Positions 1 through 6,650 of a DNA stretch of 7,138 nt are shown here, piece by piece; the first letter of the stretch is position 1, and the number at the start of each line of letters is the position of its first letter. The notes below the pieces were generated by a model. The model searched no databases. It saw nothing but the letters and a program-made list of their open reading frames with translations, and was not told the origin of the DNA. The translations under genes and the position numbers were made by a program. The DNA comes from Christensenellaceae bacterium. Its GTDB lineage: Bacteria; Bacillota; Clostridia; Christensenellales; Aristaeellaceae. Location of the stretch: contig JADGQP010000097.1 of assembly GCA_017881705.1 (NCBI GenBank), forward strand, positions 1 to 7,138, written 5' to 3'.

Positions 1-1273
1 TATAGAACGTTACCTGGTCGTCTCCGGCGGGGCTGGGCACGCGTTTTTGTTCCGGCTCAGGTTTTGCAAACACACAGGCGAAGCGCGCGTTGCCCATGCC
101 GAGCTCTGATAGTTGTTTTTCCATCTCGCCTTCAAAACGTTTCGCCAACGTCTCGCGGGATTCGGTCAACCGTTTGGCAGCGGCGCGGTAATTGGCCAGC
201 TTTGCCTTATAATCCCCTTCCGCAGCACGCAGTCGCTCGTCCATGGCGGAAAAACCCTTCATTTCGTCCTTCAGGCGTTCGGCATAATCCGCCAGAGCGT
301 CCGCTTCCATGCCATAGTGTTTTTCCAGCTTGCGGTAGGTATCCAGCCGCGCCAGCACACGCTCGTTTTCATCCGGGTCGAAACTCTCGCTTTCGCTCAG
401 GTCACGCAGTTCCAGCCCCGCTTCCTCCATTTCGTAAAAAGCGGAGGTCAGGCGCTCCGAAAGCGCGGCAAAGCGCGGATCGTACTCATATATGCGGCGC
501 ATCTCCTCCGCCGCTTCCTTAATCAGCGCCGTCGCGCCCTGCCTTTCCCCGTCCGCGGCAACTAGATTGCCGTACGCCAGGGAGATCGCTTCGGCGATTT
601 TTTCCGCATCCGCCATTTTAGCCTTTTGCAGCGACAGCCGCGCTTCCTCGCCCACTGTCGGCTGCGCCGCGTCCAGTTCCTTGCATTGTGCGGAAATCTC
701 CGCAACGCGCTCTTCGCGCCTTATGTTTTCTTTGCGCAGGGCGCTGAAAGCCGCGCCGCTTTCGCGCCATTGGCGGTACTTCTCCTCAACGGCTGAAAGA
801 AGCCCGCGGTGCTCGTTTCCGCCGCAGGCGTCCAGAAAGCCAAGGTGTTTATTTTCATCCAGAAGGCTCTGGTGCTCGTGCTGGCCGTGCAGATCCACCA
901 TAAAGCCGGTCATCTGTTTAAGCAGGCTCAGGGGCACGATTACGCCGCAAACGCGGCAAAGGTTGCGATCAGCCGTAGTGATCTCGCGCATCACGGGCAC
1001 AAGATCCCCTTCAGGCTCCAGCGCCTGTTCCGCAAGCAGGCTGCGCACGCCCGGGCAATCGGAAATATCGAAGATCGCCTCGACCGTCGCTTTCTCGCAG
1101 CCGGTGCGGATCAGCCCGCGATCCGCGCGTTCGCCCAAAATCAGGTTGATTGAATCCACCACGATGGACTTGCCCGCGCCCGTTTCGCCGGTAAGCACGT
1201 GCAGCCCGCGATGGAAATGCAAATCCAGCTTTTCGATCAGCGCGATATTGCGCACCGTCATGGATACCAGCAT
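1..1273 (-). CDS. recN: DNA repair ATPase RecN, 5' part (3' end outside window)
   Basis: RecN is an SMC-like ATPase that acts early at DNA double-strand breaks in recombinational repair. The window holds the first 424 residues; the family is usually about 550-570. The Walker A motif GETGAGKS is at residues 29-36 and the HGQHEHQ segment of the RecN N-terminal head at 129-135. Residues about 165-390 are charged and Ala/Glu/Lys-rich, as expected for the coiled-coil arms, and include the typical FDPDENE-VLARLD--RKLEKHYG stretch (299-321). The reading ends in DDQVTFY, which matches the start of the C-terminal head, so the ABC signature and Walker B regions lie outside. The ATG at 1273 gives MLVSMTVRNIALIE, which aligns from residue 1 with Bacillus RecN. 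It follows argR by 31 bases with only a weak SD (AAAGGA, 13 bases upstream). An in-frame ATG at 1261 is a less likely start. No frameshift is seen. Confidence 0.96.
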   Translation of the reverse strand, partial: MLVSMTVRNIALIEKLDLHFHRGLHVLTGETGAGKSIVVDSINLILGERADRGLIRTGCEKATVEAIFDISDCPGVRSLLAEQALEPEGDLVPVMREITTADRNLCRVCGVIVPLSLLKQMTGFMVDLHGQHEHQSLLDENKHLGFLDACGGNEHRGLLSAVEEKYRQWRESGAAFSALRKENIRREERVAEISAQCKELDAAQPTVGEEARLSLQKAKMADAEKIAEAISLAYGNLVAADGERQGATALIKEAAEEMRRIYEYDPRFAALSERLTSAFYEMEEAGLELRDLSESESFDPDENERVLARLDTYRKLEKHYGMEADALADYAERLKDEMKGFSAMDERLRAAEGDYKAKLANYRAAAKRLTESRETLAKRFEGEMEKQLSELGMGNARFACVFAKPEPEQKRVPSPAGDDQVTFY

Positions 1274-1304
1274 TGCGTTACGCACATCCTTTGCGAAAAC
1301 GGGT

Positions 1305-1754
1305 TTATCGCAGCATATCGTCGATCCGCTTGAGCACCACGTCGACCTCATCGACGCTGCGCACGATCATCAGGATAGTGTTATCGCCGGCCAGCGTTCC
1401 CATAATTTCCGGCCAGCGGAGGCTGTCGATCATCTCCGCGGCAACGTTCGCGCTGCCGGAGAGCGTACGGATTACGATTTGGTTATAGCAGTGCGACATG
1501 CCCAGCACCGATTCGCTGAAAATACGGTGAAAGCGTTCGCTCAGGCCGTTTTCTTGCTTGTCCGCGGCAGCGTACTTGTACTTGCCGCCCGCCGAAAGCA
1601 CCTTGACCAGCCGCAGCTCCCGAATATCGCGCGACACAGTAGCCTGCGTTACGGAAAAACCGCCGCTTCGCAGTTCGTCGGCCAGTTCTTCCTGAGTATT
1701 AATATCCTTGCCACGGATGATCTCCAGGATCGTGTTCTGCCTCGTCGATTTCAT
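1305..1754 (-). CDS. argR: Arginine repressor ArgR/AhrC
   Basis: This is an arginine-responsive transcription factor of 149 residues, the usual family length. It represses arginine biosynthesis genes and, in AhrC-type members, activates catabolism by binding ARG boxes as a hexamer. The N-terminal winged helix-turn-helix (about 1-65) contains SVTQATVSRDIRELRLVKV (34-52), nearly identical to AhrC. The C-terminal oligomerisation and arginine-binding domain (about 80-149) ends with MGTLAGDNTILMIVR (118-132). The acidic pair that contacts arginine in family members is Asp124-Asn125 here rather than Asp-Asp. I believe the Asn variant occurs in other Firmicutes, but I have not checked. The ATG at 1754 has an AAGGAG site 8 bases upstream, directly behind the nadK stop (15-base gap), so it is very probably cotranscribed with nadK. 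A candidate ARG-box-like site precedes nadK and could allow autoregulation. Confidence 0.97.
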   Translation of the reverse strand: MKSTRQNTILEIIRGKDINTQEELADELRSGGFSVTQATVSRDIRELRLVKVLSAGGKYKYAAADKQENGLSERFHRIFSESVLGMSHCYNQIVIRTLSGSANVAAEMIDSLRWPEIMGTLAGDNTILMIVRSVDEVDVVLKRIDDMLR

Positions 1755-1769
1755 GGCGATCGCTCCTTC

Positions 1770-2609
1770 TCAGCAGCTCCATTCGGTCAGCTTGGCGCGA
1801 ATGCGCCCAAAAAAGCTGTTGCGGCCGAACCGTATAAGTTTCACCACGGTTTGCGAGCGGCGTATGGTCACCCGCTCCTGAAAGTTCAACGCGCAGACCA
1901 TCCTGCCATCCACATCCAGCTGTGCGGTCTGTTCCGGCGCGCAGTCCAGCGCGATGGTCACGGTCTGCGCCGCATCAGCGACCACCGGCCTGTGCTGCAG
2001 GGAGTGCGGGCAGATCGGCGTGAGCACCATACATTCCAGTTCGGGGCAGATAATCGGTCCGCCCGCGGAAAGCGAATACCCCGTTGAGCCGGTCGGTGTG
2101 GCGACGATCAGCCCATCCGCAACGTAACGGCCAATCAGCTCTTCCCCCACCGAGGCGCGCAGCGCAATCAGCCTTGCGTATCCTCCGCGGCTGATGACCA
2201 CGTCGTTAAAGGCGGTTCTCACCTCGCCGCTTTGCAAAACCACATCCAGCATCATGCGGGTTTCCAGGGAAAAATCATCCTGCCGGAGCTTACGGCACAC
2301 GTCCTCAAGGCCGTCCAACTCGCTCTCCACTAAAAACCCGATGTTTCCAACGTTTATCCCCAGCAACGGTACACCGCGGGCAGCCGCCGTCTGCGTGGCT
2401 CTTAGCAACGTTCCGTCCCCGCCGACAGCCACAATGCAATCCATGGGAAAATCATCCGCCGTGCGCGGGTCACCGTCGCTAACAGCTTGTTTGAGCCACG
2501 GTTCCAGGCATACGGTAATATCCTGCGCTTTGAGCGCATCGGTCACACGCCGTGTCAGCGCTGGCCCGTTGGGTAGTTTCTGGTGCATGACCAGGTAGAC
2601 GTTGCGCAA
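1770..2609 (-). CDS. nadK: NAD kinase, TTG start
   Basis: Cytosolic NAD kinase phosphorylates NAD+ at the 2'-hydroxyl of the adenosine ribose to make NADP+, using ATP or polyphosphate. From the TTG the product is 279 residues, within the family range. Motifs are GGDGT at 63-67 (phosphate binding), INVGNIGFL at 85-93, FNDVVISRG at 134-142 (Asn135-Asp136 of the conserved NE/ND site), and ADGLIVATPTGSTGYSLSAGGP at 164-185. The C-terminal half ends in a basic NSFFGRIRAKL stretch. The start is chosen because GAAAGGGG lies 8 bases upstream of the TTG and gives MRNVYLVMHQK, a normal NadK beginning. The frame stays open up to 2708, but that would add 33 unconserved residues, lacks an SD, and overlaps the candidate promoter. 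The gene is 105 bases after tlyA and 15 bases before argR. NadK between TlyA and ArgR is a common clostridial arrangement. Confidence 0.95.
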   Translation of the reverse strand: MRNVYLVMHQKLPNGPALTRRVTDALKAQDITVCLEPWLKQAVSDGDPRTADDFPMDCIVAVGGDGTLLRATQTAAARGVPLLGINVGNIGFLVESELDGLEDVCRKLRQDDFSLETRMMLDVVLQSGEVRTAFNDVVISRGGYARLIALRASVGEELIGRYVADGLIVATPTGSTGYSLSAGGPIICPELECMVLTPICPHSLQHRPVVADAAQTVTIALDCAPEQTAQLDVDGRMVCALNFQERVTIRRSQTVVKLIRFGRNSFFGRIRAKLTEWSC

Positions 2610-2617
2610 GCTTTTTG

Positions 2618-2625
2618 CCCCTTTC
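2618..2625 (-). promoter_or_regulatory. Ribosome-binding site fixing the nadK TTG start
   Basis: The minus strand reads GAAAGGGG, followed by 8 bases and then TTG at 2609. This is the only good SD in the tlyA-nadK gap. It decides the start of nadK, because no ATG or GTG in frame offers an equally placed site. Confidence 0.8.
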
Positions 2626-2659
2626 GCCGGTATGGCCTGGCATAAATCAAAATAATCAC

Positions 2660-2676
2660 CACGGCCGCTTACCGTG
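2660..2676 (-). other. Short hairpin in the nadK leader
   Basis: The arms CACGG and CCGTG (5 bp, GC-rich) enclose a 7-base loop. It lies at or just after the transcription start predicted from the upstream promoter, so it may sit at the very 5' end of the nadK mRNA. The stem is too short, and the following sequence not a clean T-run, for an intrinsic terminator. No riboswitch fold is recognisable in this leader. Confidence 0.3.
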
Positions 2677-2679
2677 TTT

Positions 2680-2694
2680 ATTTTATCATAAAAT
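2680..2694. repeat. 15-base perfect palindrome covering the -10 box
   Basis: ATTTTAT-G-ATAAAAT on the minus strand is a perfect 7-bp inverted repeat around one central base. It contains the whole candidate -10 hexamer. It resembles an operator in size and position, but no known regulator consensus is assigned, and AT-rich promoters produce such symmetry fairly easily. Confidence 0.4.
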
Positions 2695-2705
2695 GTATAT
2701 TCATA
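2688..2705 (-). promoter_or_regulatory. ARG-box-like site in the nadK promoter spacer
   Basis: The minus strand reads TATGAATATACATTTTAT. Against the 18-base ARG box pattern WNTGAATWWWWATTCANW it keeps the left half TGAAT and the ATT of the right half, and mismatches at positions 11, 15 and 16. A further TGAAT half-site starts 14 bases upstream (2713-2717), overlapping the tlyA stop. The site lies between the candidate -35 and -10 elements, where a repressor would block polymerase, and argR is the second gene downstream. AT-rich sequence can match such a pattern by chance, so the call is tentative. Confidence 0.3.
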
Positions 2706-2714
2706 CAATCTTAT

Positions 2715-3527
2715 TCACTTTAGCTGCGTGTGCGCCTGCGATACCGTATCCGCGATTCGGCAGTCGTCCACGGTATCGGTTTCCGCCGTATCGAGGTCGA
2801 GCCTGGCCAGGTATTCGATGTTGCCTTCCGGTCCGCGGATGGGTGAAAAATCAAGCGCCGTCATACGGTAGCCGAAGGTCGGCGCGAAATCGCGTATCTC
2901 TCGGATCACGTTGCTGTGTACGGCGGGGTCCCGTACCACGCCCTTTTTACTCACGTTTTCCCGTCCCGCCTCAAACTGCGGCTTAATCAGGATGCAGAAA
3001 AACCCCCGGTGCGCCATCAATTCCGCGGCGATAGGCAGTATCAGCCGCACAGAAATGAACGATACATCCATTACGGTCAGGTCGGGTATGGCTCCGCCCA
3101 GCTGTTCCGCGGTCAGGTAGCGGGCGTTGGTACGCTCTAACACGGTCACACGCGGGTCGCTGCGGATTTTCCAATCCAGTTGGCCGTAACCCACATCTAC
3201 CGCGAAAACATGCGCGGTACCGTGGCGCAAAAGCACGTCCGAAAATCCGCCCGTAGCGGCGCCGATATCCAGCGCTGTGTAGCCTTCGGGCTGTACATTA
3301 AAAACCTTCAGCGCCTTCTCCAGCTTCAGCGCGCCGCGCCCTACATACGGATGCTCCGGCGCGCGCACGATTAGTTCGTCCTGCGGCGTCACGGTTTGGG
3401 AAGGCTTTAGCACCTTCACCTCGCGCAGGTACACACAACCGCTCATAATCAGCGCCTGTGCCCTTTCGCGGCTCGGGGCCAGCCCGCGCTCCGCCAACGC
3501 GGTGTCCACGCGCTGTTTATTATTCAT
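2715..3527 (-). CDS. tlyA: TlyA family rRNA 2'-O-methyltransferase
   Basis: TlyA is an S-adenosylmethionine-dependent methyltransferase. Characterised members 2'-O-methylate cytidines in 16S and/or 23S rRNA, which affects capreomycin sensitivity; the old name hemolysin A is misleading. The 270 residues match the family length. An S4-type RNA-binding domain covers about 4-60 (RVDTALAERGLAPSRERAQALI). The FtsJ-like fold follows with motif I ALDIGAATGGF at 85-95 and DVGYGQLDWK at 111-120. The catalytic tetrad is present as K68, D154 (MDVSFIS), K182 (IKPQFEAGRE) and E238 (GPEGNIEYL). The last 25 or so residues are acidic and unconserved. The ATG at 3527 is 8 bases behind GAGGA and overlaps the end of dxs by 8 bases. 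A longer open frame to 3632 lies wholly inside dxs and adds nothing conserved. The exact target nucleotides cannot be read from the sequence. Confidence 0.95.
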   Translation of the reverse strand: MNNKQRVDTALAERGLAPSRERAQALIMSGCVYLREVKVLKPSQTVTPQDELIVRAPEHPYVGRGALKLEKALKVFNVQPEGYTALDIGAATGGFSDVLLRHGTAHVFAVDVGYGQLDWKIRSDPRVTVLERTNARYLTAEQLGGAIPDLTVMDVSFISVRLILPIAAELMAHRGFFCILIKPQFEAGRENVSKKGVVRDPAVHSNVIREIRDFAPTFGYRMTALDFSPIRGPEGNIEYLARLDLDTAETDTVDDCRIADTVSQAHTQLK

Positions 3528-5397
3528 CCGTATATTCCTCTGGCCGCAGCGCGCAGCGGATGCGACGGTACAGGCTTTCCTCATCCAGTTCGGTTTCCTT
3601 GAGAAGGCTTTGATGGTCGCCCTGTGGGACAAAACGGTTTTTCACGCCGATCACCTGCGTAAAGGGCTTCCCGCCGTGCGCAGCGGCATATTCCAAAACA
3701 GAGCTGCCAAACCCCCCATCCATCACATGCTCTTCCAGGGTAAACACCGGCCGGCCAGCCTCGGCCAATCGCGAAAGGCACAACCCGTCCAGCGGTTTAA
3801 TGGTGGAGGCGTTGATAACCTCCAGCTCGATGCCCTCTTCTTTCATACGTGTCGCCACGTTAAGCGCCGCACCGACCATGCTGCCCACGGCCAGCAACGC
3901 CGCATCCACGCCGGGAAGCAGCGAGCGCCAGCGGCCAAGCATAAACGGCCGCGTCGGGTAGGAAGCATTGGGCAGCGTTGCGGTTTTAGGGTAGCGGATG
4001 GCGCAGGGCGCATTCAAATCGAGCGCAGCGCGCACCATATCCGCCAGCTCTCCCGAATCAGCGGGAGCCAGCAGGGTCATGTTGGGGATGTGGCGCAGGT
4101 AGGCGATATCGAACAGCCCCTGATGGGATTGCCCGTCCTCGTTGCCAAGTCCCGCGCGATCCAGCAGAAACACAACGGGCAGGTTTTGCATGCAAACATC
4201 GTGCAGTACCTGGTCGTACGCGCGCTGTAAAAAGGTGGAATACACGAAGAAGAAAGGCCGCATGCCGCCCCGAGCGAGGCCCGCGCAGAGGGTTACCGCG
4301 TGCTCCTCTGCAATGCCCACGTCAAAGAAGCGGTCGGGGTACTTCGTTTGAAAACGATCTGCATCCGTGCCCAGCGGCATGGCCGCCGTACCCGCCACAA
4401 TACGCGAATCCTTCTTCGCCAGGGCGATCAGCTCGTCCGCCGCCGTCTGCCCATACAGCTTGTGCCCGCGCTTTTGGCTTTCGCCACTTTCAATAAAGAA
4501 AGGCGGCGTGCCGTGGAACCGTTCCGGGCTTTTCTCGGCTTTACGATAGCCGTTGCCTTTTTTAGTGCAGCAATGGATGACAACCGGCTCGTCCAGTTCC
4601 TTGGCGCGCATCAAAATTTCTTCCATGGCGCGGATGTCGTGGCCGTCAATAGGCCCCAGATATTTGAACCCCAGTGTGGTAAAAAAGCCCTCGTCCAAAA
4701 ACAGCGCCTTAAGGGACTTTTTTATGGAATGGAAAAAAGTCGCCAGCGGTTTGCCGATAAGGGGAATCTGCGCTAAGGTGTATTTCACTCTTTTCTTGGC
4801 GACGTTCCAACCGGCGCTGGCGCGCAGCTGCGCAAAATGGTTGTTTAGCGCGCCCACGTTTCGGGCGATGGACATCTGGTTGTCGTTCAGGATTACGATC
4901 AGTCTGGTTTTGCTGTTTCCGCAGTCGTTGAGCGCCTCGTAACACATGCCGCCGGTTAACGCCCCGTCGCCCACGATCGCCACCACGTGGTGCTTCTCGC
5001 CGGATAGGTCACGCGCCCGTGCAAGCCCCAGCGCCGCGGAAATAGCGGTGCTGGCATGGCCGGTTTCAAAGCAGTCGTGCTCGCTTTCCGAACATTTGGG
5101 AAAGCCGGACAACCCCCCGTAGCAACGCAGGGTATTAAAGCGTGCGGCGCGCCCCGTAAGCAGCTTGTGGGTATAAGACTGGTGCCCCACATCAAAAACA
5201 AGTTTATCCTCCGGCGTGTGGAAAACGCGGTGAAGCGCGATGGTAATCTCCACCGCGCCCAGGTTGGAGGACAGATGCCCTCCGTTTTTGGACACAGTTC
5301 GTATGATCGTCTCACGGATATCCTCCGCAAGGCGATCGCACTCGGCATAACTTAAATTCCGGATATCGTCCGGCTGTTGGATGTCCGTCAGTTTCAA
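3520..5397 (-). CDS. dxs: 1-deoxy-D-xylulose-5-phosphate synthase, TTG start
   Basis: Dxs condenses pyruvate and glyceraldehyde 3-phosphate, with thiamine diphosphate and Mg2+, to DXP. This is the entry step of the MEP isoprenoid pathway, and DXP also feeds thiamine and pyridoxal synthesis in some bacteria. The 625 residues are full length. The N-terminal domain has GGHLSSNLG (39-47), DVGHQSYTHKLLTGR (69-83) and the ThDP/Mg motif GDGALTGG to NDN (143-173). The pyrimidine-binding domain has DVGIAEEHAV with catalytic Glu364, YSTFLQRAYDQ, and DRAGLGNEDGQSHQG with His425. A transketolase C-terminal domain follows and ends in FVPQGDHQSLL. The start is a TTG with AAGGAG 7 bases upstream; it gives MKLTDIQQPDDIRNLS, which fits the family N-terminus. 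It is 26 bases behind ddl and overlaps tlyA by 8 bases, suggesting one transcript. No disruption is seen. Confidence 0.97.
   Translation of the reverse strand: MKLTDIQQPDDIRNLSYAECDRLAEDIRETIIRTVSKNGGHLSSNLGAVEITIALHRVFHTPEDKLVFDVGHQSYTHKLLTGRAARFNTLRCYGGLSGFPKCSESEHDCFETGHASTAISAALGLARARDLSGEKHHVVAIVGDGALTGGMCYEALNDCGNSKTRLIVILNDNQMSIARNVGALNNHFAQLRASAGWNVAKKRVKYTLAQIPLIGKPLATFFHSIKKSLKALFLDEGFFTTLGFKYLGPIDGHDIRAMEEILMRAKELDEPVVIHCCTKKGNGYRKAEKSPERFHGTPPFFIESGESQKRGHKLYGQTAADELIALAKKDSRIVAGTAAMPLGTDADRFQTKYPDRFFDVGIAEEHAVTLCAGLARGGMRPFFFVYSTFLQRAYDQVLHDVCMQNLPVVFLLDRAGLGNEDGQSHQGLFDIAYLRHIPNMTLLAPADSGELADMVRAALDLNAPCAIRYPKTATLPNASYPTRPFMLGRWRSLLPGVDAALLAVGSMVGAALNVATRMKEEGIELEVINASTIKPLDGLCLSRLAEAGRPVFTLEEHVMDGGFGSSVLEYAAAHGGKPFTQVIGVKNRFVPQGDHQSLLKETELDEESLYRRIRCALRPEEYTDE
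3536..3540 (-). promoter_or_regulatory. tlyA ribosome-binding site inside dxs
   Basis: GAGGA on the minus strand lies 8 bases before the tlyA ATG and within the last codons of dxs. It supports the ATG at 3527 as the tlyA start and suggests translational coupling, because ribosomes finishing dxs terminate just past the tlyA start codon. Confidence 0.7.
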
Positions 5398-5404
5398 ATC
5401 GTTG

Positions 5405-5410
5405 CTCCTT
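5405..5410 (-). promoter_or_regulatory. Ribosome-binding site fixing the dxs TTG start
   Basis: AAGGAG on the minus strand lies 7 bases before TTG at 5397, in the 26-base ddl-dxs gap. It decides the TTG as the dxs start, since no ATG or GTG with an SD fits the conserved N-terminus. Confidence 0.8.
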
Positions 5411-5423
5411 TTTAGCCGATGTT

Positions 5424-6635
5424 TCAGCGAGTTTTCACACCGAATTTTGTGCCTGCCTTGCCGCCCAATGCAACGCTGTTTAGAATATCGGAGGTAAAGG
5501 CATAATTGCTTTCGCTTTTCTCGCGGTGCGCGCTCAGGGCGCAGTTTACCATTTCGTCAATCAGCCTATCATAAGGCAAGCCAGTGGATTCCCACAGATA
5601 GAATGCCAGGGAACCGGGGATGGTGTTAATCTCGGTAATGTACAGTTCGCCCGTTTTCGTGTCGAACATATAGTCGATCCGCACGACGCCCTTACAGTCC
5701 ATATTCTTGAAAATCTGAACGGACAAGTTACGGATGCGCTCGCGCAGTTCCGGCTCGATCGGCGCGGGCAGCACGCGTTTAAGCGACGCCATGCCTTTGG
5801 TGGAAGCCCCGCCCTGGATGTATTTATCCATAAAGCTCAGCAGATCCCCGCCCGTTACGGGCATTTCGATTTCGGAAGCCTGCGCCTGCATGCCGTAGCC
5901 CAGCACGGAACAGTTGAGCTCCAGGGGATTATCCAGCCCTTTCTCCACCAATACTTTACGGTCAAAACTGAATGCCAGCTCCAGCGCTGTTTTCAGTCCT
6001 TCGCGGTCCTTGGCTTTGCTGACGCCGATGGAGGAACCCAGCATCGCAGGCTTGACAAACACGGGGTAAGGCATCTGCTCCTCAATCTGCGCGATGATTG
6101 CCTCGGGGTCGGCTTCCCACGCCTGGCGCAGCGCGCTGCACCCGGGCAGCACGGGAAAGCCGCCGCCCTGAAAATACTGCTTCATGTATACCTTGTCCAT
6201 CCCCACGGCGGAAGGAGCCACGCCGGAACTTGCGTAGGGCACGTTGCACATTTCGAGCATCCCCTGCAAAGTGCCATCTTCCCCGTGCATCCCGTGCAGC
6301 ACGGGTATAACACAGTCCAGGCGTGTCACAAGGCGTATTTGCTCATGTCCGAAAAGACCCTTGGCGGGTTCCACGGTTGTCAGCGCGCCAGAACCGGCGG
6401 TGCAGTCCAACTGAACGCGGTAGATTCCCCGACGATTTTCATCAAAATTGGCATAGGTATGGATGTCCAGCAGCGGTTCGCCGGAATACCACACGCCTTT
6501 CATGCTGATGTAGATCGGAACGATCTCGTATTTATCGGGATTCGCCCTCTTCATCATCTGCAGGGCGCTGATTACGGACACCTCGTGTTCGCTGCTTCGG
6601 CTGCCATAGATCACGCCCAGTTTCATTTTGCTCAT
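5424..6635 (-). CDS. ddl: D-alanine--D-alanine ligase
   Basis: Ddl is a cytosolic ATP-grasp ligase that makes the D-Ala-D-Ala dipeptide of peptidoglycan. The N-terminal domain has GSRSSEHEVS (11-20, Glu16 of the substrate-binding triad) and VLHGMHGEDGTLQG (112-125). The ATP-grasp part has KPAMLGSSIGVSK (195-207), the omega-loop Lys261-Tyr262 followed by GMASLKRVLPAPI (271-283), and R309/D311, E325 and N327 (EINTIPGSLAFYLWE) for Mg2+ and phosphate binding. Tyr262 in the omega loop argues for a D-Ala-D-Ala rather than a VanA-type D-Ala-D-Lac ligase. At 403 residues it is longer than the roughly 305 of E. coli DdlB. The extra length is a loop at about 60-100 and a Gly/Lys-rich C-terminal tail (about 370-403). 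The ATG at 6635 has AGGAGG 7 bases upstream. It follows murF by 15 bases, and MurF uses its product. Confidence 0.95.
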   Translation of the reverse strand: MSKMKLGVIYGSRSSEHEVSVISALQMMKRANPDKYEIVPIYISMKGVWYSGEPLLDIHTYANFDENRRGIYRVQLDCTAGSGALTTVEPAKGLFGHEQIRLVTRLDCVIPVLHGMHGEDGTLQGMLEMCNVPYASSGVAPSAVGMDKVYMKQYFQGGGFPVLPGCSALRQAWEADPEAIIAQIEEQMPYPVFVKPAMLGSSIGVSKAKDREGLKTALELAFSFDRKVLVEKGLDNPLELNCSVLGYGMQAQASEIEMPVTGGDLLSFMDKYIQGGASTKGMASLKRVLPAPIEPELRERIRNLSVQIFKNMDCKGVVRIDYMFDTKTGELYITEINTIPGSLAFYLWESTGLPYDRLIDEMVNCALSAHREKSESNYAFTSDILNSVALGGKAGTKFGVKTR

Positions 6636-6650
6636 GGCTGTGCCTCCTGT

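Larger units (their letters stand above)
2680..2708 (-). promoter_or_regulatory. Candidate sigma-A promoter for nadK-argR-recN
   Basis: On the minus strand TTGTAT (2703-2708) is followed by a 17-base spacer and TAAAAT (2680-2685). The TGA immediately before TAAAAT gives an extended -10 (TGnTAAAAT). The -10 box matches TATAAT at five of six positions; the -35 box matches TTGACA only at TTG. The segment is strikingly AT-rich in an otherwise GC-rich window and begins just after the tlyA stop at 2715. The predicted start near 2673 would leave a leader of about 64 bases before the nadK TTG. This is a prediction from sequence only. Confidence 0.55.

Noticed and set aside
1756..1763. GCGATCGC octamer (HIP1-like, abundant in cyanobacteria) between nadK and argR.
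   Set aside because: I noticed only this copy, and all gene content is Firmicutes-like.
492..2087. A 531-codon open frame on the plus strand, antisense to recN, argR and nadK.
   Set aside because: It crosses three clearly conserved genes, its translation is rich in Ser/Arg/Pro/Ala with no recognisable domain, and long antisense frames are expected opposite GC-rich coding sequence.
2660..2676. The CACGG/CCGTG hairpin as a rho-independent terminator of the murF-tlyA unit.
   Set aside because: The stem is only 5 bp, no continuous T-run follows, and it lies downstream of the candidate promoter, so a leader hairpin is more plausible.
2610..2708. Upstream extension of nadK to a TTG at 2708.
   Set aside because: The extra 33 residues are not NadK-like, there is no SD at that TTG, and the sequence coincides with a promoter-like AT-rich stretch.
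2715..3527. TlyA as a secreted hemolysin.
   Set aside because: No signal peptide or membrane segment is visible, and the S4 domain plus complete K-D-K-E methyltransferase tetrad fit an rRNA methyltransferase.
3528..3632. Upstream extension of tlyA within dxs.
   Set aside because: It would use a TTG inside conserved dxs coding sequence, and the ATG at 3527 has a proper SD and starts exactly at the S4 domain.
5424..6635. Ddl as a VanA-type D-Ala-D-Lac resistance ligase.
   Set aside because: The omega loop carries Lys-Tyr as in D-Ala-D-Ala ligases, the gene sits beside murF, and no vanH, vanX or regulator gene is present.
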